Shown here: one piece after another, positions 19,519 through 28,267 of the stretch
Position numbering within the stretch: position 1 is the first letter of the stretch
Layout of the letters: the number at the start of each line of letters is the position of its first letter
DNA from: Chryseobacterium sp. KLBC 52
Lineage (GTDB): Bacteria > Bacteroidota > Bacteroidia > Flavobacteriales > Weeksellaceae
DNA length: 64,000 nt
Reading direction: 5' to 3'
Assembly: GCF_003347605.1 (NCBI RefSeq)
Contig: NZ_QDFZ01000010.1
Coordinates: 111,558 to 175,557 of the forward strand
Made by a program: the position numbers and the translations under genes
Notes under the pieces: model-generated
The model's database searches: none
Told to the model about the DNA's origin: nothing
Seen by the model: the letters and a program-made list of their open reading frames with translations, nothing else

Positions 19519-19641
19519 TTAGTGTTGTCCAGGTCTTGACCTGCAATGTTGAGTTACATATTCTAGACGCCCGAAACGTATTCTAGTATAAGCTCTTACA
19601 AAAACCGGTCTCCACAAGGAGCATAGTAAACATCTGTTCAT
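19519..19641 (-). CDS. Cys- and Arg-rich miniprotein (40 aa)
   Basis: The reverse strand from the ATG at 19641 to the TAA at 19519 encodes 40 residues beginning MNRCLLCSLWRPVFVRAYTR and ending HCRSRPGQH. There is a CxxC pair at residues 4 and 7 and a third Cys near residue 33; it is strongly basic. Support for a real gene is the intrinsic terminator directly after the stop and its position between two cluster genes in the same direction. Function unknown; it could be a toxin, antitoxin or small regulator. Confidence 0.55.
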   Translation of the reverse strand: MNRCLLCSLWRPVFVRAYTRIRFGRLEYVTQHCRSRPGQH

Positions 19642-19755
19642 GATACAAAAATTTTATTGTTTGCAACAATGCATTCTTGCTCATAAGATGTTTAACAATA
19701 CAAATGTACTTAAATTTATATTTGACACAAAAAAATTCAAATAAAAATTTATTCT

Positions 19756-20745
19756 TCAGGAAAATTTCCTGTAAAATCTCTCTGTAGAATGTTTTTCATT
19801 AACCATTGACTTTAGAAAATCAACATGCTCAATAGTTTTGTCAATAAGCGGGTCTTTGGTTCCATAATATCCTGTCTTATTCTCAAATTGTTCCTTCTCG
19901 ATTTCAGCTAAAATCAACCTAACAGCTTCTGCCATCATTTTATATCTGTTAGCAATTTCAAACAACATGAAAGTTTTAATATCACTAATGATGTATCTAT
20001 GAACAATTTTATTTCTGTCATTATATAGATTAAACAACAAGTCATAAATCTCGGTTGTAATAATTTTCATATCAAGTGCTTTCTTATATATGCTTTTTTC
20101 TGTAATTGGTTTATCGGTCTTATCTTGATATAGGTACTGAATCTTAAATAGATTGGATTTTTCAATAATCTGATATTTAAGAACAATGCATAAACGCAGA
20201 TAAGCATCAATTTGCGATGCGTATACTATAATAAGTTCAATGGGAAATTCATTTTGTAAGGCACGCTTTAATAGGTCAAATGTTGCCGCTAAAGCCGATA
20301 AAAATTTCTCATATCGGTAGAAATGAATAGCCTGTACTCGAGATTGAGGCTCTATGCAAATTAACGATTTTAGACATTCTTCTGCTTTATAAATCTCTTT
20401 AAGAACTACTTGTTCGTCTACCAATGATGGACGATAGATATATTTAGCCATAAAGAAATTTTCTTTGACCCAGGTTCCCCATAGTATTAAGATAAAGCCG
20501 TCATTTTCATCAATTTTTGTCTTTTCAAATTTTAAATTTCGCTCGAAGTAACCTTGATTTGAAAATCTTTGGTTATCTGGTTGCTGTTTAATGTAATGAC
20601 TAATTTGAAAACATCCCATCGGATTTTTAAATGGTTGAAAGCTAAAAGGCGATTCGTTTTCATTACCGTGTAATTCATTCTGATAATCCCAATCGATTGG
20701 TATGTGAATTTCAAATATACCGTCAGGACTTGTAAATGTTTTCAT
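19756..20745 (-). CDS. HEPN-domain protein, paralogue B (329 aa)
   Basis: The N-terminus (MKTFTSPDGIFEIHIPIDWD) looks like a small PsbP/DUF1795-type beta domain of about 110 residues. The helical C-terminal half carries YNDRNKIVHRYI with Arg244-x4-His249, a canonical HEPN motif. It is paralogous to the 17400-18359 protein. The ATG lies only 3 bp after the stop of the upstream LA2681-like HEPN gene, so the two form a tight pair. By family knowledge an RNase activity is plausible; a non-catalytic partner role is equally possible. Confidence 0.72.
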   Translation of the reverse strand: MKTFTSPDGIFEIHIPIDWDYQNELHGNENESPFSFQPFKNPMGCFQISHYIKQQPDNQRFSNQGYFERNLKFEKTKIDENDGFILILWGTWVKENFFMAKYIYRPSLVDEQVVLKEIYKAEECLKSLICIEPQSRVQAIHFYRYEKFLSALAATFDLLKRALQNEFPIELIIVYASQIDAYLRLCIVLKYQIIEKSNLFKIQYLYQDKTDKPITEKSIYKKALDMKIITTEIYDLLFNLYNDRNKIVHRYIISDIKTFMLFEIANRYKMMAEAVRLILAEIEKEQFENKTGYYGTKDPLIDKTIEHVDFLKSMVNEKHSTERFYRKFS

Positions 20746-20748
20746 TTT

Positions 20749-22260
20749 TTAAGATTCTATTAATTCAATTCGGGCACAGAAAACAAAGCTGAAAATTGCA
20801 GAGCGTGTTAGTTGTAAAAGCCTCAAAGTTTCTTTTTCAAAATGATCCAAGTCAGTTTTTAAGGAAAATTTTTCTGCTTCCCAATCGCTGTTTAGATAAT
20901 TACGGTCATTTATTGAAAAAATTCCATGTTCTAGTTTATTTCTCCATTCTTTGTAAAAACCAAATTCTCCATTGTTTTTTTCAAGATCACATGCAATACT
21001 ATACAATGCAGTAAGATGAATGTTCCTTTTCTGATTTATTTCTTGCCATCTTGTGCTATTCCTTTTTTCGCTCCAAAAGTTTTCAAAGTATATAGATTCA
21101 TTTCTATGCATAGTAAAATCAAATATGTAGCAAATGCCTTCCGCAATTTTATCAAGTATTCCAAAACACAATCGAAAACTTGTTCTTAGCTTTTCATATT
21201 TAATACCATTTACAATTCCATCTACTAAATTCTCGTAATGAGCTGTTTCTTCAATAGTCTTTAAGTCATGAGAGTAATCAAAAAATAGTTCTTTTGAAAA
21301 ACAGAATTCTGATTTTATCCTATTACACAGCAGTTCTAATTGTACAATTTTTTTATTTTTTGTTTGGAAACCACCATGGCCAATAGTTATATCATCTTTT
21401 TCTGCGCCGTTACAATTGCAATACAGGCTATGTTCAGATAAACTTAAAAAGTTATCTAAGAAAAATTTAAGTTTTAAAGGATGTTTTTGATATTCTTCGT
21501 TATTCAAAATTGCTTCATGAGGAATTTTTGAGATACAAAAATTTTGTTCTTGGAGAAATTGATACGCATACGATTTACTTGTTTTTATTTTTTCATTAAT
21601 AGCTTCAAAAGGAATCTGATGTTTTTCTGCTTCACTAAACAGTCTGTAAACCTCAATAAAAAGAGCGATTGTTATGGGGCATTGTGAATATTTTACCATT
21701 GTTAATAAACCTTCAGCTTTTGCGGCTAGGGCATAGAAAAAATTATCATTGTAATTTAAAACGTTATCATATAATTGGAACGCCTCAACATACCGACCAG
21801 AATTAATCAAATTATTACCAAGATTAGTCAAGACTTGAATGGAGTAGTCGTTTGGTTTTCTTATATCAAGAGCTTTGAAACTTCTGAAATAGTATTGCTT
21901 AGCTTCAAATAAGGTTTCAATATTCTCTGGGATTGGAAAAAATTCACTTACATCTTCGGTATCTATTTTGTGAAGTGATTGATATGCATTACCTATACAA
22001 TAATTTAAGGAATCTTCTGTGGCGTAGTTTTTTATTTTATCCTTATTATCTAATAGAATTTGTAGACCTTTCTCAACTTTTTTCTTGTCATAAGATTCAT
22101 TTCCAAGATCAATAAAAAATCCTGCAATTGCTTTCAGTATTAAATAATCATTTACATTCCGATTCATTAATGCTTTTTCTAAAGCATCATTAGCTTCTCC
22201 ATATTGACAAGTGTCTAATAAGTAGCTAATTTCTTTATTTAAGTTTAAAATGTGATGCAC
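20749..22260 (-). CDS. TPR protein with LA2681-like HEPN domain (503 aa)
   Basis: Residues 1 to about 230 are helical repeats of TPR type (YGEANDALEKAL, LTNLGNNLINSGRYVEAFQLYDNVL). The C-terminal part has SEHSLYCNCNGAEKDDI, CNRIKSEFCFSKE and a terminal KEWRNKLEHGIF with Arg440-x4-His445; this set is characteristic of the LA2681-like HEPN family. Catalytic Arg and His are both present, so RNase activity is possible. It sits 15 bp after the 22276 gene and 3 bp before paralogue B, suggesting one transcript. Confidence 0.78.
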   Translation of the reverse strand: MHHILNLNKEISYLLDTCQYGEANDALEKALMNRNVNDYLILKAIAGFFIDLGNESYDKKKVEKGLQILLDNKDKIKNYATEDSLNYCIGNAYQSLHKIDTEDVSEFFPIPENIETLFEAKQYYFRSFKALDIRKPNDYSIQVLTNLGNNLINSGRYVEAFQLYDNVLNYNDNFFYALAAKAEGLLTMVKYSQCPITIALFIEVYRLFSEAEKHQIPFEAINEKIKTSKSYAYQFLQEQNFCISKIPHEAILNNEEYQKHPLKLKFFLDNFLSLSEHSLYCNCNGAEKDDITIGHGGFQTKNKKIVQLELLCNRIKSEFCFSKELFFDYSHDLKTIEETAHYENLVDGIVNGIKYEKLRTSFRLCFGILDKIAEGICYIFDFTMHRNESIYFENFWSEKRNSTRWQEINQKRNIHLTALYSIACDLEKNNGEFGFYKEWRNKLEHGIFSINDRNYLNSDWEAEKFSLKTDLDHFEKETLRLLQLTRSAIFSFVFCARIELIES

Positions 22261-22275
22261 AGTTAGATAGTTATG

Positions 22276-23199
22276 TTAGCGGATGTTCATTCCATTAATA
22301 TTATAATCTTTCAAGTATTGCTTGAGTTCCGGATGTAATGGTATCACTTTTTCATCTATATATTCTTGTATAAACGGTGCAATTTCGTATTGAATATTTT
22401 CAGGAGGAACCATGTCATTTTCGAGATAATCCATTATATCATCTGACCGAACTAAGGTTGAATCAATCATTAGTATGAGTAAGAGAAAAAATGTCAGTAT
22501 ATAAGATATTCTAATGTTAATGTTGTTGAGAAAGACCTCTAAATTCTTATTGGGTAGATTAACTAAATTATGAGAAGTAAATTTGATTCCGTTATTGTGG
22601 ACATAATCATTTAGTTTTACTGTTAAATTGAACCAGTAATTTTCTAAGCTATAATCTTTCAAAATTTGTTTTATTCTTTCATCTTTTTGAAAATAAATCA
22701 TATAGTTTTCAAAGCTAAGTTTTCTTTTATTTCTTGATGATAATTGATCCACTGAATTTTCGAGCCAAGCAGCGACCGCGATTTCATCTCCGGACAGTGT
22801 CGTATCTATCGTCATAGATGAAAATGAAGCGGTGAACTTTTCAACATCGCTTAGATCTAGTTTGTCCAGTTCTTCTGATTTAAATACGTTTCTTTTTGTT
22901 GAATTATCCAGTATAAAAACATGTAGTAGCAAATCGTCCCTAAGTTTTCGAATTAATGTATTTGCATCCGAAAAACTTCCGTTGGAACAGCAGCTCTTTA
23001 TATTTTTTAGCGTTTTACAACAGCTTTGCAGCAAGATAGTAGTGAAGAAATTGACCTTTTTATCAGAAATAAATGTTATCATTTTACCACTGTAAGTAAT
23101 ATGGCTAGAAAATGATTCTAAAAAGGATACGTTTTTTTCAAATTCATTAGAGAAAGAGTTAAATTCTTCGGATTGCTTTATGTCGTTAAATTTATTCAT
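22276..23199 (-). CDS. HEPN-like hypothetical protein with hydrophobic segment (307 aa)
   Basis: Helical protein with TLIRKLRDDLLLHVFIL (Arg87-x5-His93) and, later, LNDYVHNNGIKF, a pattern matched by its neighbours at 18522 and 23877. A strongly hydrophobic stretch (RISYILTFFLLLILMIDSTLV, around residue 235) may be a membrane helix or a buried helix. The gene lies 15 bp before the LA2681-like gene in the same direction. The family is not one I can name; the HEPN relation is an inference from the Arg/His spacing and the neighbours. Confidence 0.55.
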   Translation of the reverse strand: MNKFNDIKQSEEFNSFSNEFEKNVSFLESFSSHITYSGKMITFISDKKVNFFTTILLQSCCKTLKNIKSCCSNGSFSDANTLIRKLRDDLLLHVFILDNSTKRNVFKSEELDKLDLSDVEKFTASFSSMTIDTTLSGDEIAVAAWLENSVDQLSSRNKRKLSFENYMIYFQKDERIKQILKDYSLENYWFNLTVKLNDYVHNNGIKFTSHNLVNLPNKNLEVFLNNINIRISYILTFFLLLILMIDSTLVRSDDIMDYLENDMVPPENIQYEIAPFIQEYIDEKVIPLHPELKQYLKDYNINGMNIR

Positions 23200-23307
23200 C
23201 CTGTATTTAGTTATTACTACAATTTACTGTTTTATTTTCTTTCTGATGATAATCGGACTTTTTTTAGCACCAGACTTGGTAAGAAATTGCAAAAATTATA
23301 ATTTCTC

Positions 23308-23841
23308 CTATGCGGATGAAAGCTTCCCTGATCCTTTTAAAAAATCTAACAACAACATTAATGTATTGTTTAGTTTTGCAAAACTTTCTTCTTGTTCAGA
23401 TATTTTAGCAATATTTTTTGAGCCATGAAAAAGATTATTTCTGAATCTACTGGTTATGATCAATAAAGCAGATAGTTTATCGTAATCGACAGTAGTTTCA
23501 CCTTCTAAACAATTTTTTAAAGACTGCTTAAAAGCTTGCTCGGTTTTATTATCACGGAAATCTAGCTTTTCAAAAATCAAATTAGTTTGCTTATTAGTAA
23601 TATAGCGCTCACGAAAATAGTTATATGGAACATCGAATGATTTTGGAGGTAATGTGTATCCCTTATTATTTAGGTCAGTTAGGTTTTGTTGTATTTTGCT
23701 TAGACTACCTTCTTTATCACAAAAGAATCTTTCAAAAAGATTCCAAAGTAGTGTGAAATTTTTCACATTTTCTATTTTATTGACTTCTGGTTTAACACCA
23801 TCTTCTGTCAAGAAATTTTGTAACCAAGTGTTTTGATCCAT
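23308..23841 (-). CDS. Small HEPN-domain protein (177 aa)
   Basis: All-helical, with SRFRNNLFHGSK at residues 132-142: Arg134-x4-His139, a textbook HEPN active-site motif close to the Apea-like RNNLFHG type. There is no other domain, so it is a stand-alone HEPN protein. It starts 35 bp after the stop of the 23877 gene and ends 108 bp before the 22276 gene. By analogy with other minimal HEPN toxins it could be an RNase whose partner is a neighbour. Confidence 0.7.
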   Translation of the reverse strand: MDQNTWLQNFLTEDGVKPEVNKIENVKNFTLLWNLFERFFCDKEGSLSKIQQNLTDLNNKGYTLPPKSFDVPYNYFRERYITNKQTNLIFEKLDFRDNKTEQAFKQSLKNCLEGETTVDYDKLSALLIITSRFRNNLFHGSKNIAKISEQEESFAKLNNTLMLLLDFLKGSGKLSSA

Positions 23842-23876
23842 ATTGAGTTATATTTAAAGGATTGGCGAATCTTTAT

Positions 23877-24671
23877 TTACGCTTGTAATTTATAAATGTT
23901 ACTCGAAATCTTAAAATAAACTTTAAGATATTCTGGGTTTGTTTCTGAAAGTATCATTAAAGTTTGTAGCTTAATAGAAGTTAATGTTATAATTGAACTG
24001 CCTAAAATCACAGTCATATTTTTGACTATTTTATTTTCAGTTGCAAAGTATATATGTTCTCTATGTGCAAGTATTCCCCCATGAACATACGAAGATAATT
24101 TTGAGTACTGTACTATTATTTCTTTTAAAAGTCCTCCTGAATCAAACTCCTTATTGTCTATATGCTTTTCAGTAAAACTAATAATATTCTTTATGCTGAG
24201 ATCTCTGGCTATCACATCTAATTCTTGGAGATCGTACTGTGCATAATTGCTATTGCTCCTATAGAGTTCATCTTTTAAATCTTGAGCATTTTTTTTAATT
24301 TTTAGATTTGTCTCTATCGAATTCTTTGATTTTAGTATCAAAAATTTATCGTTGAATTCTAATGCTGTTCTGAATTTGTGAGAATAAGAATCGGATTTTC
24401 CATTAAGGGCAAAGTTGAAAAAATAAAAATTAAATCTCAAAAAATGTTCAGTCAAAGAACGATATAAGATATTGATAGAATAGTAGTTTTCAGAATTTAC
24501 CGCATTTAAAATGGCATCGAAGATTAAATGTGTACTGTTTATGTACATAAAACAGACTTCACTTGTATACTCGAAAGAACTCTTTAGCAATATAGGTAAA
24601 TCACGCGTAATATCCTCAAAATCATTGATTATCTCTTTATGTATATTCTTTAACTCGTCTATGGTTTGCAT
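23877..24671 (-). CDS. DUF5677/HEPN-like hypothetical protein (264 aa)
   Basis: Helical protein. ILYRSLTEHFLRFNF (Arg71, Glu75, His76) is close to the signature helix of DUF5677-type proteins, and SKLSSYVHGGIL supplies the second His/Gly-containing helix. It is the first gene of the leftward run 24671 to 19756, so its upstream region should hold the promoter; no TAnnTTTG box is obvious there. Function unknown. Confidence 0.58.
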   Translation of the reverse strand: MQTIDELKNIHKEIINDFEDITRDLPILLKSSFEYTSEVCFMYINSTHLIFDAILNAVNSENYYSINILYRSLTEHFLRFNFYFFNFALNGKSDSYSHKFRTALEFNDKFLILKSKNSIETNLKIKKNAQDLKDELYRSNSNYAQYDLQELDVIARDLSIKNIISFTEKHIDNKEFDSGGLLKEIIVQYSKLSSYVHGGILAHREHIYFATENKIVKNMTVILGSSIITLTSIKLQTLMILSETNPEYLKVYFKISSNIYKLQA

Positions 24672-25188
24672 ATTATAGTTTTAATAAATTTACATTTTTT
24701 TTATCAAAAAATTTATTAATCCAATATTTATCCGCTTCAAAATTTGATAAAATTATCGCTATCGTCAAAAAGATATAGTTTTATATTGTTTTAATAATTT
24801 AATTTTGCTGATAAAGATATATAGGAGTTATTTAAATTTATATACTTGGTTTAAAAAAATAATATGCGATATTCTATTTTTGATTATAGATGATTGTCGA
24901 AAGTTCTGCAAGTTTATTCAAATCCTCCACAAAATTTTTCGAAAAATGCACCGCTGAGGTCACTCAGACGGACAAAACATTTTTTAGTTTTTTGTCCGTT
25001 TTTTTTTTGTAAACTATTTTTCATTCAAACTCAAGATATAGAGAATTGCATATAGTGTCCGGTTTGTTTCCATTGATTAGTTGAATTGTATATTATAAAC
25101 ATTTCCAATGTTCATCAATTGACCGGAAGACTTTTTAAAAGTTTCTGAATCTATTCTCATATTTGAACTCTGCCATAGGAGTGGAATA
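24672..25188. other. Right edge region of the island (517 bp, no gene)
   Basis: Extremely A+T-rich to about 24890, then TTCAAATCCTCC near 24917-24928 (tRNA T-loop-like but without a pairing arm), a CTGAG/CTCAG hairpin and a terminator (24954-25008). Beyond that lies backbone-like sequence up to the 25189 gene. Somewhere in this stretch the island probably ends; I cannot define the exact junction. Confidence 0.45.
24954..25008 (+). terminator. Double hairpin with T-run at the right island edge
   Basis: CTGAG (24954-24958), GTCA, CTCAG (24963-24967) is directly followed by ACGGACAAAA (24968-24977) and its exact complement (24990-24999) and then nine T residues. The second hairpin is a good intrinsic terminator on the plus strand. 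No plus-strand gene ends just upstream, so it may be left over from a lost RNA gene. Confidence 0.6.
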
Positions 25189-26940
25189 TTAAAAACTTAA
25201 GTTTTGCAGGAACAAATTCAGGTCCTGATCCTTAGGCAAACCTATCTTTTGTTTTAGTCTGTATTTTTGTATTTTCACCGTGTTAGGATCAGTTTTAAGT
25301 AGCTGAGATATATCTCTGTTATTCATATGCAAATAGATATATCCGGCGTATTTCAGATCTAAATCTGTGAGCTTCCTGCCTGAAATTTCTATTAATTTTC
25401 TGTAAAAACCGGGATGAATCTCCTCAAATAAAATCTTAATATTTTTAACATCATCTGAAATAATTTTGTCTTCTTTTAATTCTCTTTCTATATTGATATC
25501 TTCCTGATTGCTTACTTTTGTCGACAGATTATGTAGAAAATTATTCTTTTGCTCCAACTGTAAAGAAGTCGCAAGTATTTGCCGGTATAATTTTTCCTTT
25601 CTTGTTTTTGTTAATTGTAATTCTTCTCTTACCTTATTCTTCTCCTCTTTTTCCCTGATAAATGATTGCTCTATTTCTACTTTCTCCCTTCTAATTATAT
25701 TCATTTTGCGAAGTTTCAATTTTAATCTGTTACGATAATAGTACAGTAAAAGAGCCATACCTATGAGGGATACAGTAATAATAATAAAAAGGATAATGCT
25801 TTTATTCTTTAATTGTCGCAGCTGAAAACCTTCTTTTTTTTCGGACTGGTAAATTACTTCATAAGTAGAATTATAATTATTAAACAATGATTCATAGTAT
25901 TTATTTGTAATATCACGACCTTCTTTGGTATACTTTATTACTTTATCATAATCTTTCATACTTCCATAGAGATTGGCAAGATTATCGATGATCATTACAA
26001 GATTCAAAGCGTTGGTATCATCATTATCTTTAGATAAATTATAGGCTTTTAACAGATATTTTTCTGCAGTTTTGTATTCTCCTGATGTATAATAATAAGT
26101 GCCTATATTGTTGTATATAAGAGGGGTAAAGTAAGAAAGCTTAGGCTCGTTGGCTGCTATTTGCAGTGCTTTAGCATAAGCCTTCTGACTTTCTGCCTGC
26201 TGATTTTTGTAAAGTTCTCCATATTGTAAATAGTATTTTACCAGGCATCTTTCGCGTGCCGCTTGAAATTTTATCTTTTCTGCATATTGATAAGAAACCT
26301 GCAGCGCATTTGCAGCCATTTTTCTATAATCCTCATTGTTTGTATTTGCCAATTGTTTTATATAATAACTGCTCAGGTTTGTATAGGATGAACTTATTGC
26401 TATTGGATTTTTGGAGCGCTGTGCATATCTGGTTAACTCTAAATAATATTTTCGAACGTCATTTTTTATATGATGCTGAACATAAAAAGTTACTTTCAAA
26501 TACGCTAAAACGGCAAGAATAAAATTGTTGTTGTTCTGCTTTTCGAAGATATTGATGCTGCTGTTTACATATTTTCTGAAGAGGTATTTATCATTAAGGC
26601 CTGCATAATAACTTGCGTAGCCGTAATCAAGGTAGGCTGTTAATATTTCTTCCTTATCCTCTGAAAGTAACCGGGATGCTTTTTCCAAGGTTTGTTTGGC
26701 TTCCGGGTACTTTTTTAATTTGGTATAATAATCTACAAGATATACCATCCCTATGATCTTCTTAGAATGATCAGTTGAATTCAAAAACTTACTTTCTATA
26801 TTATCTTTGGCTTTTTCGAAATCTCTCCCGAATAAATAGGCATACGTTTCCTGTTGTTCCCAATCTGTATCACTTTGAGCATAACATTTATTGGTAACAC
26901 CTAGTATGAAAATCAACAATAGAAAATAAAAACGTTGCAT
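25189..26940 (-). CDS. TPR-containing membrane regulator with LuxR-like C-terminal HTH (583 aa)
   Basis: Signal peptide (MQRFYFLLLIFILGVTNKCYA), then about 340 residues of TPR repeats (YNNIGTYYYTSGEYKTAEKYLLKAY), one transmembrane helix (SIILFIIITVSLIGMALLLYY, about residue 385), a coiled coil rich in Lys/Glu, and a C-terminal HTH (LTDLDLKYAGYIYLHMNNRD, followed by TDPNTVKIQKYRLKQK). This architecture is frequent in Flavobacteriia and is thought to link envelope sensing to DNA binding in one protein. Monocistronic. Confidence 0.8.
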   Translation of the reverse strand: MQRFYFLLLIFILGVTNKCYAQSDTDWEQQETYAYLFGRDFEKAKDNIESKFLNSTDHSKKIIGMVYLVDYYTKLKKYPEAKQTLEKASRLLSEDKEEILTAYLDYGYASYYAGLNDKYLFRKYVNSSINIFEKQNNNNFILAVLAYLKVTFYVQHHIKNDVRKYYLELTRYAQRSKNPIAISSSYTNLSSYYIKQLANTNNEDYRKMAANALQVSYQYAEKIKFQAARERCLVKYYLQYGELYKNQQAESQKAYAKALQIAANEPKLSYFTPLIYNNIGTYYYTSGEYKTAEKYLLKAYNLSKDNDDTNALNLVMIIDNLANLYGSMKDYDKVIKYTKEGRDITNKYYESLFNNYNSTYEVIYQSEKKEGFQLRQLKNKSIILFIIITVSLIGMALLLYYYRNRLKLKLRKMNIIRREKVEIEQSFIREKEEKNKVREELQLTKTRKEKLYRQILATSLQLEQKNNFLHNLSTKVSNQEDINIERELKEDKIISDDVKNIKILFEEIHPGFYRKLIEISGRKLTDLDLKYAGYIYLHMNNRDISQLLKTDPNTVKIQKYRLKQKIGLPKDQDLNLFLQNLSF

Positions 26941-27400
26941 TACTTACATATTTACAAAATGAACTCATTTTTACTACAAAAATATAAGAAATTATACTTT
27001 TTTACTAAATGATTTAATTCACGGTTTTTCACTAACGTATTGATGGTTATTGAGTTATATTAAATTGTATACGGAATGTATACCAGTTTTTTCGCTCTGT
27101 GCACTCTAAGTATACTTTGGTTTCTTTTCTCTTCAAAATCGTCTGCGGAACTTTGCATAGAAGTTAGGAACAGATCATACTTCTTTCATTTAAATAATGT
27201 TTTTACTATTAATCTATTAAAATTAAGAATTTATATCTATAAAAAACGACTAAATGTGAAATAATATTCTAAACAATAGATTTTATTTTAAAAGATCAAT
27301 AAACAGTATACAGATACTGGTATCTCACTTATCAATTTTTTTTCAGGAAGGTGGTAAATACACTAAAATTACTACAGATTACATTTAAAATTATTCTAAA
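26941..27400. other. Intergenic region between divergent regulators (460 bp)
   Basis: Upstream of both the minus-strand TPR regulator and the plus-strand HTH gene. It contains the GTATAC dyad at 27067-27083 and another GTATAC at 27306-27311. No credible gene is seen. Confidence 0.5.
27067..27083. promoter_or_regulatory. GTATAC-N5-GTATAC candidate operator
   Basis: Two GTATAC palindromes at 11-bp centre spacing (27067-27072 and 27078-27083). The same arrangement recurs at 32678-32694 in another regulator's upstream region. Confidence 0.35.
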
Positions 27401-27712
27401 ATGGATAGACCCAACTACAAGCAAATTTATCATGATATTATTCTTGAACAGTTTCCCAATAAAATGAAACAATGTCAAAATATTCTTAGTAAAAGTGTTT
27501 TATCTGCATTAGACGTTATTAAACTTAATAGTATCCTTTGGAGAAAGCATAATGTTAATAACCAGAAACATAAGTCGTATGATAAAGCAAGTATTTTAAA
27601 AATGCTTGAATTTCAGAAAAAAAATAAGATGAATAATCTGCAGCTTGCTGCCCATTTTAATGTCAGTAGAAACACAGTAACTGCCTGGAAGAAAAGATTT
27701 TTAATAAAATAA
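27401..27712 (+). CDS. HTH protein, transposase-helper-like (103 aa)
   Basis: Short basic protein whose C-terminal half is a helix-turn-helix: NLQLAAHFNVSRNTVTAWKKRF. The N-terminal helices (MDRPNYKQIYHDIILEQFPNKM) are of a type I associate with Chryseobacterium HTH proteins often labelled transposase. No catalytic transposase domain follows; instead a second small HTH gene begins 9 bp later. It is therefore more likely a DNA-binding regulator than an active IS. Confidence 0.6.
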   Translation: MDRPNYKQIYHDIILEQFPNKMKQCQNILSKSVLSALDVIKLNSILWRKHNVNNQKHKSYDKASILKMLEFQKKNKMNNLQLAAHFNVSRNTVTAWKKRFLIK

Positions 27713-27721
27713 AAAAATCAG

Positions 27722-28168
27722 ATGATCAATTATAACCATATACATATTGGGTCCTATATCAAAATGCGTTGTAAGGAGTGTGAAATAAGTTCATTAAGAA
27801 TAACTAATTTTTTTGGGTATTCAGTTTCTGAAATTGATAAAATGTATCAACAGGAAGCGATGTCTACAGATGTGCTGCTGAAGTGGTGCAAATTACTGGA
27901 ATATGATTTTTTTAGAATTTATACCCAACATTTGATTCTGTATTCACCGCCCTCCAAAGAAAATAATAACAAATCGGGAAAAACACTATTGCCGAAGTTC
28001 AGAAAGAATATTTATACACTGGAAATCATTGAATTTATCCTTGGTAAGATCGAAAATGGAGAGGTAACCAGAGCTGAGGTAATTGCTAAATACAGAATCC
28101 CCAAAACAACCTTATACAAATGGTTTCAAAAATATAGAAGTGGAAATTTCCCGAATAATAGCAACTAA
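27722..28168 (+). CDS. HTH protein paired with the preceding gene (148 aa)
   Basis: The N-terminal half resembles a Cro/CI-like fold (CEISSLRITNFFGYSVSEID), and a C-terminal HTH reads VTRAEVIAKYRIPKTTLYKWFQKY. It starts 9 bp after the first HTH gene, so they are cotranscribed. The surface-protein gene follows 99 bp later in the same direction. It possibly regulates that gene; family not named. Confidence 0.6.
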   Translation: MINYNHIHIGSYIKMRCKECEISSLRITNFFGYSVSEIDKMYQQEAMSTDVLLKWCKLLEYDFFRIYTQHLILYSPPSKENNNKSGKTLLPKFRKNIYTLEIIEFILGKIENGEVTRAEVIAKYRIPKTTLYKWFQKYRSGNFPNNSN

Positions 28169-28267
28169 TGTAAATTCTGGTAGTACACACATTAATTATA
28201 TAATCCAGAGAAAGAGCTACAAGAAAGATCTTTCTTCTTTTTAAAAGCTAAAAATTCTAAAAACAAG

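Noticed and set aside
16622..24671. CRISPR array or Cas genes associated with the HEPN cluster
   Set aside because: No regularly spaced direct repeats and no Cas-like protein; the HEPN proteins do not resemble Cas13 in size or motif layout.
24954..24967. Second tRNA gene at the right island edge
   Set aside because: TTCAAATCC and a hairpin resemble tRNA pieces, but no acceptor, D or anticodon arms can be formed.
27076..27264. 62-codon plus-strand frame between the divergent regulators
   Set aside because: Overlaps the GTATAC region, low-complexity hydrophobic and basic composition, no homologue recognised.
27401..28168. Complete insertion sequence
   Set aside because: Only two HTH proteins are present; no DDE or HUH catalytic domain and no terminal inverted repeats were found.
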